The position numbers were made by a program, and so were the translations under genes. This document shows positions 8,104 to 15,156 of a stretch of 64,000 nucleotides of DNA, in pieces; the first letter of the stretch is position 1, and every line of letters begins with the position of its first letter. Source of the DNA: Bacillus sp. NEB1478. GTDB taxonomy: Bacteria; Bacillota; Bacilli; Bacillales; Fictibacillaceae. Under the pieces are notes generated by a model that saw only the letters and a program-made list of their open reading frames with translations, had not been told where the DNA came from and ran no database searches. The stretch lies in NCBI RefSeq assembly GCF_031582965.1, contig NZ_CP134049.1:1488001-1552000 (forward strand), in the 5' to 3' direction.

Positions 8104-8682
8104 GTGGGCAAGCACATCGGATTATTCGGCGGAACATTTAATCCTCCTCACTTAGGTCATCTTATAATTGCTCAAGAAGCATGTAAGCAATTAAAACTGG
8201 ATGAAGTTTGGTGGATGCCGGTTTCTAAGCCTCCGCATAAGAATAAAGTAAATGAAGTTACAGATCAGCATCGTATTCGAATGGTGGAGAAGACTATTGG
8301 AAACAATAATCAATTTTCCCTTTCATTGCTTGAATTTGAAAGAAGCGGTCCTTCATATACTATTGATACAATGCGTCTTCTAAAAGATAAATACCCAGAC
8401 ACTGATTTTACATTTATTATGGGCGGTGACATGGTTCATTCTTTAGATACCTGGCATCAAATTGATCTTCTTAAGGATATGGTTCAATTTGCAGGTGTAG
8501 GAAGAGAGAATTACCCTGTAGATGATCATTGGGAGAAATATAACGTCAAACATGTTGAAGTACCGCACATAGCGATTTCATCCACTTACATCCGTTCAAA
8601 ATGTAAAAAAAATGAGAATATAAGATATTATCTTACCGATGATGTTTGGAGTTTTATAAAGGAGAACCGGCTTTATGAATAA
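8104..8682 (+). CDS. nadD: nicotinate-nucleotide adenylyltransferase
   Basis: A nucleotidyltransferase of about 192 residues that adenylates nicotinate mononucleotide to deamido-NAD in NAD synthesis. The first motif GGTFNPPHLGH, with its (H/T)xGH signature, is near residue 8, and the C-terminal ISSTYIRS motif is near residue 157. I prefer the GTG at 8104, 8 bases after AAGGAG; the GTG at 8095 overlaps that ribosome binding site. The gene overlaps yqeK by 8 bases, indicating translational coupling. Confidence 0.94.
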   Translation: MGKHIGLFGGTFNPPHLGHLIIAQEACKQLKLDEVWWMPVSKPPHKNKVNEVTDQHRIRMVEKTIGNNNQFSLSLLEFERSGPSYTIDTMRLLKDKYPDTDFTFIMGGDMVHSLDTWHQIDLLKDMVQFAGVGRENYPVDDHWEKYNVKHVEVPHIAISSTYIRSKCKKNENIRYYLTDDVWSFIKENRLYE

Positions 8683-9247
8683 AAAGGAAGCGTTGGAGAT
8701 TGTCAGACCGAAATTGACAGATCATCGTTACGTTCATACTTTAGGTGTATTAGAGGTGAGCGTAATGTTGGCTGAAAAATATGGTGCTGATGTTAAAAAG
8801 GCAGAAATGGCTGCCATTTTCCATGATTATGCCAAGTTTCGACCTAAGGAAGAAATGAGACAAATCGTAAAGGAAGAAAGTCTTCCAGAGGATCTTCTTT
8901 ATTATGGAACAGAACTTCTTCACGCACCTGTTGGAGCTTGTTTAGTAAAAAAAGAAGCAGGAATAGATGATGAAGAGATTCTAAGAGCTATTTATTATCA
9001 TACAACGGGTAATGTAAATATGAGCCTTTTAGAAAAAATCATTTTCCTAGCAGATTATATTGAACCAAATCGTCATTTTTCAGGTGTAGAAGAAGTTAGA
9101 GAAGCTGCAATATTAGATTTAGATAAAGCTTGTTTAATGGCAGTAAGAAATACGATCCAATTTTTAATAAGGCAAAACCAGAAAATATACCCGTTATCAA
9201 TTGCCGCTTATAATGCACTTATGGATGAAGTAAACAAAAAGAAATAG
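8675..9247 (+). CDS. yqeK: HD-domain diadenosine tetraphosphate hydrolase YqeK
   Basis: A 190-residue HD-domain hydrolase. Metal-binding residues are visible in the HTLGVLEV, AAIFHDYAK and HAPVGA segments, with a later ADYIEPNR motif typical of YqeK proteins. Members of this family have been shown to hydrolyse Ap4A symmetrically. It overlaps the end of nadD, and the nadD-yqeK-rsfS arrangement is conserved across Firmicutes. Confidence 0.93.
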   Translation: MNKKEALEIVRPKLTDHRYVHTLGVLEVSVMLAEKYGADVKKAEMAAIFHDYAKFRPKEEMRQIVKEESLPEDLLYYGTELLHAPVGACLVKKEAGIDDEEILRAIYYHTTGNVNMSLLEKIIFLADYIEPNRHFSGVEEVREAAILDLDKACLMAVRNTIQFLIRQNQKIYPLSIAAYNALMDEVNKKK

Positions 9248-9261
9248 GAGGAGTGCTCTGG

Positions 9262-9630
9262 ATGAAGATAAAAGAATTAATGGAATTGGTTGTAAAAACA
9301 GCAGATGACAAAAGAGCAGAAAATATTGTTGTTTTAGATATGGAGGGTATTTCCCTCGTTGCGGATTATTTTATGATCTGTCATGGTAATTCAGAAAAGC
9401 AAGTACAGGCAATTGCAAAAGAAATTAAAGAAATAGCGCTTGAAAATAACGTTCAAGTACGCAGGATGGAAGGGTATGACCATGCACGCTGGGTGTTAAT
9501 TGACTTAGGCGGAGTAGTTGCTCATGTCTTTCATCGTGAAGAACGAAGCTACTACAATTTAGAAAAATTATGGGGTGACGCATCTTCGGTAGATGTAGAT
9601 TCAATTGTTGCACCACAACAAAACCTATAA
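9262..9630 (+). CDS. rsfS: ribosomal silencing factor RsfS
   Basis: A 122-residue protein of the RsfS/Iojap family. It binds L14 on the 50S subunit and blocks joining with 30S under starvation. Conserved motifs DYFMICHGNSEKQVQAIA and VRRMEGYDHARWVLIDLG are intact. The ATG at 9262 is 8 bases after AGGAGGAG. An upstream GTG at 9253 overlaps the ribosome binding site and is rejected. Confidence 0.95.
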   Translation: MKIKELMELVVKTADDKRAENIVVLDMEGISLVADYFMICHGNSEKQVQAIAKEIKEIALENNVQVRRMEGYDHARWVLIDLGGVVAHVFHREERSYYNLEKLWGDASSVDVDSIVAPQQNL

Positions 9631-10373
9631 TGAGCTACAATCAATTTGCCTATCTTTATGATCAGCTCATGGAAGATGCGCCATATTCCAAGTGGCTGTC
9701 TTTTATTAAATCTGCATCCAAAAATTATTGTTTAAACGCAAAACGATTATTAGATGTAGGCTGCGGAACAGGCTCATTAAGCGTTCTTTTAGGAAAAGAA
9801 GGCTATGAAGTAACTGGTGTAGATCTATCCGCAGATATGCTGACAGTAGCAAAAGAAAAAGCAGATAATGAAAATGTTGCACTCTCACTTTTTCAGCAGG
9901 ATATGAGAGAACTAGAAGGACTTGGACAGTTTGATATTATTACCATTCTATGTGATTCTCTTAATTATATTTTGACCGAGGAAGATGTGAAGAAGGTATT
10001 TGATTCAGCTAACCAACATTTGCGTCCCGAAGGACTATTACTATTTGATGTTCATTCTATACATAAAATCCATCATATTTTTATGGGCAATACATTTGGA
10101 AGCAATGATGATCATCTATCATATATATGGCAGTGTTATGAAGGTGAATTAGAAAACAGCGTTGAACACGATCTGTCTTTTTTTATCCAATCTGGTGATT
10201 GTTACGAACGTTATGATGAATTACATACACAAAGAACTTTTGCTGTTGAAAAATATACTGCATGGCTTGAAGAATGTAACTTTCAAGTGCTGAGTATCAC
10301 CGGCGATTTTAAAGATGAAGCTCTGGCAAACGATGCTGAGAGAATTTTATTTGCTGCCCAAAAAATGAAGTAA
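9630..10373 (+). CDS. yqeM: class I SAM-dependent methyltransferase YqeM
   Basis: A 247-residue methyltransferase with SAM-binding motif I (LLDVGCGTGSLS, near residue 41) and later motifs GVDLSADML and FDIITILCDSLNY. The substrate is unknown. It is the last gene of the yqeG operon, its ATG overlapping the rsfS stop by one base, and it is followed by a hairpin terminator. In B. subtilis comER comes next; here an 8-kb block intervenes. Confidence 0.92.
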   Translation: MSYNQFAYLYDQLMEDAPYSKWLSFIKSASKNYCLNAKRLLDVGCGTGSLSVLLGKEGYEVTGVDLSADMLTVAKEKADNENVALSLFQQDMRELEGLGQFDIITILCDSLNYILTEEDVKKVFDSANQHLRPEGLLLFDVHSIHKIHHIFMGNTFGSNDDHLSYIWQCYEGELENSVEHDLSFFIQSGDCYERYDELHTQRTFAVEKYTAWLEECNFQVLSITGDFKDEALANDAERILFAAQKMK

Positions 10374-10403
10374 GCATAAGGCATCTGCCTATGCTTCTTT
10401 TTT
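10373..10403 (+). terminator. terminator of the yqeG–yqeM operon
   Basis: AGCATAAGGCA pairs with TGCCTATGCT (one bulge) and is followed by a run of T residues. Confidence 0.8.
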
Positions 10404-10460
10404 ATGGCTCTTTTCTAGAAGATTGTTGTTTTTAGTTCATTTTCGCAATGAGACTTCATT

Positions 10461-10535
10461 GATAAGTTGATTGGCGGAAAGGTGTGAGTTAACCCTCGGG
10501 GAAAGCGAGTACGTGTGAGCGGAAATCAACCACTT
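10461..10535. repeat. degenerate intergenic repeat with GTTGATT/AATCAAC ends
   Basis: The gap 10404–10673 has no gene. It contains a stretch bounded by GTTGATT (10466) and AATCAAC (10530), with GCGGAAAGGTGTGAG and GGAAAGCGAGTACGTG inside. This composition resembles a non-coding repeat common in Bacillaceae genomes. It looks like a decayed copy. A related element lies at 14957–15130. Confidence 0.55.
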
Positions 10536-10673
10536 CTAAGAACGTAATGGTTACGATGACAGCCCTATTATTTGACTGCTTTTTTATTCCTATGAAGAAA
10601 GAAGAAGTGTACGTTACAATAGTATTAATAATCTTTCAATAGATGGACTTTATATGAAAAAGGGCGTGAGAAA

Positions 10674-12041
10674 ATGCTAAAAGACCCGTTACTTAAACAT
10701 CAAATCTTAGAAACCATTATTGACAGCGCTTACGAATGGATTGTAGTCGTAGATCATGAAGGTTATGTACAATATATGAATAAAACTTATTGTGAGTTTT
10801 TAGGCGAAGATCCTGCAAAAGTTATTGGAAAACACGTCACAAATGTAATTGAAAATACGAGAATGCATAAAGCAGTGCTGCAAGGAAAAGTTGAGATTGC
10901 TGATCTGCAGTTTATCCGTGGTAATTATATGATTGCAAACAGAATTCCTATTATGTTTGAGGGCAATGTTATAGGCGCAGTTGGAACGGTTATTTTTCGA
11001 GACACAGAACAATGGAAGAAAATGAATTCACATATTAAAGCATTGCTTCATGAGTTGAACTTCTATAAAAAAGAATGGCATGTTGTTAATGGTGCTACTT
11101 ACACATTAAATGATTTTGCAGGAAATTCTGATGAAGTTTTACGAATTAAAGATCGGGTAAAAAACATTGCAAGCGGTGATTTGACTGTCTTGATTAGAGG
11201 AGAAAGCGGGACCGGCAAAGAATTATTAGCGCATAGCATCCATCAGCTAAGTGAAAGAAGTGCTAAACCATTTATAAAAATAAATTGTGGAGCCGTTCCA
11301 GAACATCTTTTTGAATCTGAGTTATTTGGTTACTCGGAGGGAGCTTTTACAGGTGCGAAAAAAGGAGGGAAGCCTGGAAAGTTCCAATTAGCCGATGGTG
11401 GTACATTGTTTTTAGATGAGATTGGTGATTTGCCGCAAAATATGCAGATTAAACTTCTCCGTGTTTTGCAAGAAAAAGAAATAGAACCGGTTGGTGCGAT
11501 TCATTCAAAGAAAATAAACGTAAGGGTAATCGCTGCTACTAACCGGCCGTTAGAGGAGCTCATTAAGGAAAATCGGTTCCGGGAAGACTTATTTTACCGC
11601 ATCAATGTTCTGCAAATTCATGTTCCGCCAATACGGGAGCGGAAAGAAGACATCTGGCCGTTGGCAGAGAGGTTTATCGAATCAATATGTGCGGAAACAG
11701 GCAAGCGGATAATAAGAGTCGATCAAGATGTTAAAGATGCATTTTTGACCTATGATTGGCCGGGGAATGTCAGGGAATTGAAAAATTTTGTGGAGGCGGC
11801 ACTGCAATTGACCCTTAGTGATCAAATTTCATTAAATGCTTTTCCTGACTTTTTATCAGAAAAGCTTCAAGTTGATGACTCTTCAAAGACATTAAAGGAA
11901 TATGTACAAGAAACAGAAAGAAAAGTAATCTTGAGTCAACTAAAAAAGTTAAATGGAGACGTAATGGCAGTTGCGGATGTGCTTGGCATAGGGAAAACCA
12001 ATTTGTATGATAAGATAAAAAAATATAACATAAAGAACTGA
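10674..12041 (+). CDS. sigma-54-dependent transcriptional activator with PAS domain
   Basis: A 455-residue enhancer-binding protein. A PAS sensor domain spans residues 10–115. The AAA+ domain (about 145–375) contains Walker A GESGTGKE, the sigma-54-contacting GAFTGA loop and Walker B GGTLFLDEIGDLP. A C-terminal Fis-type helix-turn-helix ends AVADVLGIGKTNLYDKIKKY. There is no receiver domain, so the signal is probably a ligand sensed by the PAS domain, as in RocR or BkdR. It most likely activates the adjacent -24/-12 promoter by binding the three palindromes between the two genes. Its ribosome binding site (AAGGGCGTGAG) is moderate. Confidence 0.93.
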   Translation: MLKDPLLKHQILETIIDSAYEWIVVVDHEGYVQYMNKTYCEFLGEDPAKVIGKHVTNVIENTRMHKAVLQGKVEIADLQFIRGNYMIANRIPIMFEGNVIGAVGTVIFRDTEQWKKMNSHIKALLHELNFYKKEWHVVNGATYTLNDFAGNSDEVLRIKDRVKNIASGDLTVLIRGESGTGKELLAHSIHQLSERSAKPFIKINCGAVPEHLFESELFGYSEGAFTGAKKGGKPGKFQLADGGTLFLDEIGDLPQNMQIKLLRVLQEKEIEPVGAIHSKKINVRVIAATNRPLEELIKENRFREDLFYRINVLQIHVPPIRERKEDIWPLAERFIESICAETGKRIIRVDQDVKDAFLTYDWPGNVRELKNFVEAALQLTLSDQISLNAFPDFLSEKLQVDDSSKTLKEYVQETERKVILSQLKKLNGDVMAVADVLGIGKTNLYDKIKKYNIKN

Positions 12042-12049
12042 ATATGGTT

Positions 12050-12174
12050 TTCCGAAAAAACGGAATACGATTCCGTTTTTTCGGAATTATTTATTTCATG
12101 TATAGATAAACTCTTAAGAATGCATAAAGTCACATATTTAACTTTATTAAGTTTATTATTCCGATTTTTCGGAA
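12050..12174. promoter_or_regulatory. three palindromic activator sites (TTCCG-N6-CGGAA)
   Basis: Three 16-bp palindromes with identical arms occur at 12050–12065, 12071–12086 and 12159–12174; the six-base spacers are AAAAAA, TTTTTT and ATTTTT. The first two have centres 21 bp apart, about two helical turns. They lie 40–180 bp upstream of the sigma-54 promoter, as expected for upstream activating sequences of the neighbouring enhancer-binding protein. The first pair also forms a long hairpin just after the activator gene and might help end its transcript. Confidence 0.85.
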
Positions 12175-12215
12175 AACTAATATTTTTATTTGTATTTATG
12201 ATGCATATTTAAACT

Positions 12216-12231
12216 TGGCATGAATCTTGCA
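12216..12231 (+). promoter_or_regulatory. sigma-54 (SigL) -24/-12 promoter
   Basis: TGGCA at 12216–12220 and TTGCA at 12227–12231 keep the GG and GC dinucleotides exactly 10 bases apart, matching the TGGCAC-N5-TTGCW consensus. It faces the permease and dehydrogenase genes. Confidence 0.92.
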
Positions 12232-12280
12232 AACTATTTAGTTGAATGGTTATTTTCGAAAGGAGGTACATTATTAAAAT

Positions 12281-12294
12281 TGTAAGCGCTTTAA
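12281..12294. promoter_or_regulatory. possible cre (CcpA) site in the leader
   Basis: TGTAAGCGCTTTAA matches the cre consensus TGWAANCGNTNWCA except at one of the last bases. It lies about 40 bases downstream of the expected start of transcription, where bound CcpA would act as a roadblock. Confidence 0.6.
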
Positions 12295-12374
12295 ATAGTG
12301 AGGTGTGATTTCCAAAAGAGGTGCACAATTTTAATAGTCGTGACTGCAGTAAATAAAAAGTAGGGGGAATAAAA

Positions 12375-13769
12375 TTGGACATTATTATTATTTTATTAGC
12401 ATTGTTTTTCTTAATGTTTGTTGCTTATCGCGGATTTAGTGTCATACTGTTCGCACCAATCGCAGCACTTTTTGCAGTGTTGTTAACAGAGCCCGGTCAT
12501 GTGCTTCCGTTTTTCTCAGGAGTATTCATGGAGAAAATGGTCGGATTTATTAAACTATATTTCCCGGTTTTCTTACTTGGTGCAATTTTTGGTAAGGTAA
12601 TCGAGATGTCAGGTTTTGCTAAGTCTATTACTCAATTTGTAATCAAATTGATCGGCCCAAGCAGAGCGATGCTTGCAATTGTTCTAGTAGGAGCAATTCT
12701 TACTTATGGAGGAGTTTCACTATTTGTTGTTGCGTTCGCACTTTATCCGTTTGCGGCAGAATTGTTCAGATTAGCTGATATTCCAAAAAGACTTATTCCA
12801 GGAACTATCGCGTTGGGTGCCTTTACTTTTACAATGGACGCTTTTCCGGGAAGTCCTCAAATTCAAAATATCATTCCAACATCTTTCTTCGGCACGACAA
12901 CTTGGGCTGCGCCATGGCTTGGTTTTATTGGCGGACTATTCGTCTTTATTATCGGAATGGTTTATTTAGAGTGGAGACGAAGAACGGCTAAAGCAAAAGG
13001 TGAAGGATATGGAACAGATCATATCAATGAACCTGAAAAAATCGAATCAGAAAAACTTCCAAATGCATTTGTTGCAATCTTGCCCCTGATCTTAGTAGGT
13101 GTTTTCAATAAATGGTTTACAGTTCTTATTCCAAAATATTATGGAACTACGTTTGATTTTTCTGCAATCGGCATGAAAACTGTACCTCCCATTCAAATAC
13201 CTGCACTTGCTGCAGTATGGGCTGTAGAAGGTGCATTGCTTATCGGTATTGTAACGGTTCTATTATTCTCATTTGGAAGAATCCGCAAAAACTTTAACAA
13301 AGGGATTAACTTATCGATTGGCGGAGCATTGCTTGCCACTTTAAATACGGCTTCAGAATATGGTTTTGGCGGAGTAATTGCTGCTCTACCAGGTTTTACA
13401 GCTGTAAATGGTGCTATGTCCCATACAATCAAAAATCCGCTTGTAAACGAAGCGATTACAACAACGACTTTAGCAGGTATTACAGGTTCTGCATCAGGCG
13501 GTATGAGTATTGCATTAGCTACAATGAGCGAACAATATATAGCACAGGCAGATAAGCTTGGAATCAGCCCTGAAGTGCTTCACAGAGTTGCATCTATGGC
13601 CAGCGGCGGGATGGATACACTTCCGCATAATGGAGCAGTTATTACGCTTTTAGCTGTTACAGGACTGACACATAAACAATCCTATATCGATATTTTTGCG
13701 ATGACACTCATTAAGACACTTGCTGTTTTCGTCATTATCGCTCTGTATTATATGACGGGAATCGTATAA
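12375..13769 (+). CDS. GntP-family permease, probably for 3-hydroxybutyrate
   Basis: A 464-residue membrane protein with roughly 12 hydrophobic segments, in the GntP family (gluconate, short hydroxy-acid). Pairing with a 3-hydroxybutyrate dehydrogenase parallels B. subtilis yxjC–yxjF, where the permease is annotated for hydroxybutyrate, so that substrate is inferred. The start is TTG after AGGGGGAATAAAA. It is the first gene of the sigma-54-driven unit. The leader carries a second ribosome-binding-like AAAGGAGG at about 12260 with no evident ORF. Confidence 0.85.
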   Translation: MDIIIILLALFFLMFVAYRGFSVILFAPIAALFAVLLTEPGHVLPFFSGVFMEKMVGFIKLYFPVFLLGAIFGKVIEMSGFAKSITQFVIKLIGPSRAMLAIVLVGAILTYGGVSLFVVAFALYPFAAELFRLADIPKRLIPGTIALGAFTFTMDAFPGSPQIQNIIPTSFFGTTTWAAPWLGFIGGLFVFIIGMVYLEWRRRTAKAKGEGYGTDHINEPEKIESEKLPNAFVAILPLILVGVFNKWFTVLIPKYYGTTFDFSAIGMKTVPPIQIPALAAVWAVEGALLIGIVTVLLFSFGRIRKNFNKGINLSIGGALLATLNTASEYGFGGVIAALPGFTAVNGAMSHTIKNPLVNEAITTTTLAGITGSASGGMSIALATMSEQYIAQADKLGISPEVLHRVASMASGGMDTLPHNGAVITLLAVTGLTHKQSYIDIFAMTLIKTLAVFVIIALYYMTGIV

Positions 13770-13797
13770 AACTGGATTAGAATTGGAGTGGATGAGC

Positions 13798-14583
13798 GTG
13801 AAGTCTTTTGTTCAAGATAAAGTTGTTTTCATAACAGGTGCAGCGAGTGGGATTGGCCTCGAGCTTGCAAGAGAGTATGCCAAAAATGGGGCAAAAGTTG
13901 TCATCAGTGATCTTAATCGGGATAAAGCAGAGGAAGCAGCAAATTCATTGCAAAAAACCGGAAGTACAGTACTCGGTTTGGGATGCAACGTTACGAATGA
14001 AGATGAGTTGAAAGCAGCATTGGATGAGACGCTGAAAACATTTAATCGTATCGATGTGCTAATAAATAATGCGGGATTACAATATGTTTCCCCTTTAGAA
14101 GAGTTTCCTACTGAAAAGTTTCAGCAGCTGATAAGCGTGATGCTGACAGCGCCATTTATTGCTACTAAACACGTATTTCCCATCATGAAAAAGCAAGGTT
14201 TTGGCCGCATAATCAACATGGCTTCGATTAATGGATTGGTCGGATTTGCTGGAAAATCTGCTTATAACAGCGCGAAGCATGGCGTTATTGGCTTAACTAA
14301 GGTTGCTGCATTGGAAGGTGCAGAGCATGGCATTACTGTAAATGCTGTCTGCCCAGGTTATGTTGACACTCCGCTTGTTAGGGGACAATTAGAAGACTTA
14401 GCAAAAACTCGTAATGTTGAACTTGAAAAAGTGCTAGAAGAAGTGATCTATCCACTCGTCCCCCAAAAACGTTTATTGGATGTTCAAGAGATTGCGGATT
14501 ATACCATCTTTTTATCTAGTGACAAAGCAAAAGGTGTTACGGGGCAAGCGATTGTAATTGACGGCGGATATGTAGCTCAATAA
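13798..14583 (+). CDS. 3-hydroxybutyrate dehydrogenase (SDR family)
   Basis: A classical short-chain dehydrogenase of about 261 residues. TGAASGIG is the NAD-binding loop, NNAG follows near residue 86, and the catalytic Tyr/Lys are in SAYNSAKHG. The AVCPGYVDTPLV segment and C-terminal GVTGQAIVIDGGY match D-3-hydroxybutyrate dehydrogenases. It would oxidise 3-hydroxybutyrate to acetoacetate. I prefer the GTG at 13798, 9 bases after GGAG; the ATG at 13792 is too close to that site. It follows the permease by 28 bases, in the same transcript. Confidence 0.88.
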   Translation: MKSFVQDKVVFITGAASGIGLELAREYAKNGAKVVISDLNRDKAEEAANSLQKTGSTVLGLGCNVTNEDELKAALDETLKTFNRIDVLINNAGLQYVSPLEEFPTEKFQQLISVMLTAPFIATKHVFPIMKKQGFGRIINMASINGLVGFAGKSAYNSAKHGVIGLTKVAALEGAEHGITVNAVCPGYVDTPLVRGQLEDLAKTRNVELEKVLEEVIYPLVPQKRLLDVQEIADYTIFLSSDKAKGVTGQAIVIDGGYVAQ

Positions 14584-14615
14584 ATAATCAAATTCAGACA
14601 TGTTTTCATTGACAA

Positions 14616-14663
14616 ACACTATATTTAGTGTCAAATTTATTAATATAAAACTATATATAGAGA
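14616..14663. promoter_or_regulatory. tandem NrdR boxes
   Basis: ACACTATATTTAGTGT at 14616–14631 and AAACTATATATAGAGA at 14648–14663 fit the NrdR box (ACACWATATAKWGTGT-like). Their starts are 32 bp apart, the usual three-turn spacing. TTGACA lies at 14609–14614, and a TATATA inside the second box could be the -10 of a second promoter arrangement. The exact start of transcription is unclear. NrdR represses ribonucleotide reductase operons in response to dATP/ATP. Confidence 0.88.
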
Positions 14664-14843
14664 ATTCAGGTGCCGGTATTTTTCCGGCTTAAAAGGGAAT
14701 TCGGTTTAAAACCGAAGCTGTCCCCGCAACTGTGATTGTGGACGAAATGGATTTGCCACTGTACAGAATGGCTATAACTAATGGCTGCTGTATGGGAAGG
14801 CCCAGAGTAGGAAGAAGCAAGAGCCAGTAGACCTGCCTGATTC
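14662..14843 (+). ncRNA. cobalamin riboswitch
   Basis: The leader contains the B12-box core AGCCAGTAGACCTGCC (about 14822–14837), the upstream CCCCGCAACTGTG-like core, and the GGGAATTCGGT / AAAACCGAAGCTGTCCCCGC arm. The ends GAATTCAGG and CCTGATTC pair as the P1 helix. It precedes a terminator and a B12-independent ribonucleotide reductase, so B12 binding should switch the reductase off. Confidence 0.93.
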
Positions 14844-14921
14844 TTCTATTTTCTTTTCCTCGGGGATTGGGAGAAAGAACGGCACAACAGTATTGGTTAT
14901 TGTTGTTTATTAAACGTTCTT

Positions 14922-14955
14922 AACCCTCTTCCTGAAGAAGAGGGTTTTTTATTTT
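14922..14955 (+). terminator. riboswitch expression-platform terminator
   Basis: CCCTCTTC (14924) pairs with GAAGAGGG (14944) and is followed by a T-rich tract. An AAGAACG/CGTTCTT helix just upstream may take part in the switch. Confidence 0.85.
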
Positions 14956-14956
14956 T

Positions 14957-15130
14957 AGGTTCTGTTAAACATCGTTGTTGAAAAGGCAAAGAGAATCAGC
15001 GAAACTCGTGCGGAAAAACGGGCTGCCGAGACCCCGCAGGAGGTACACCGAGGAGGCTTGGCGGTTCGTCCGCGGAAAGAGAGTGGTTTTTCTGATTTCC
15101 AAGGATTATCAACACTTTCAATTAACAGAT
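14957..15130. repeat. MITE-like repeat with TCTGTTAA/TTAACAGA inverted ends
   Basis: An element of about 170 bp bounded by TCTGTTAA (14961) and TTAACAGA (15129), with further inner inverted parts GTTGTTGA and TCAACAC. The middle contains GAGACCCCGCAGGAGG and GCGGAAAGAGAGTGG, typical of an abundant non-coding Bacillaceae repeat. It lies between the riboswitch terminator and the reductase gene, in the transcribed leader. No ORF is seen. Confidence 0.7.
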
Positions 15131-15156
15131 CTTATTTTTAATAAGGAGTGGTAACA

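Noticed and set aside
12050..12086. Long hairpin read only as the terminator of the activator gene
   Set aside because: The same 16-bp palindrome occurs a third time at 12159, away from any gene end, and there is no T-run after the hairpin. Activator sites explain all three copies better.
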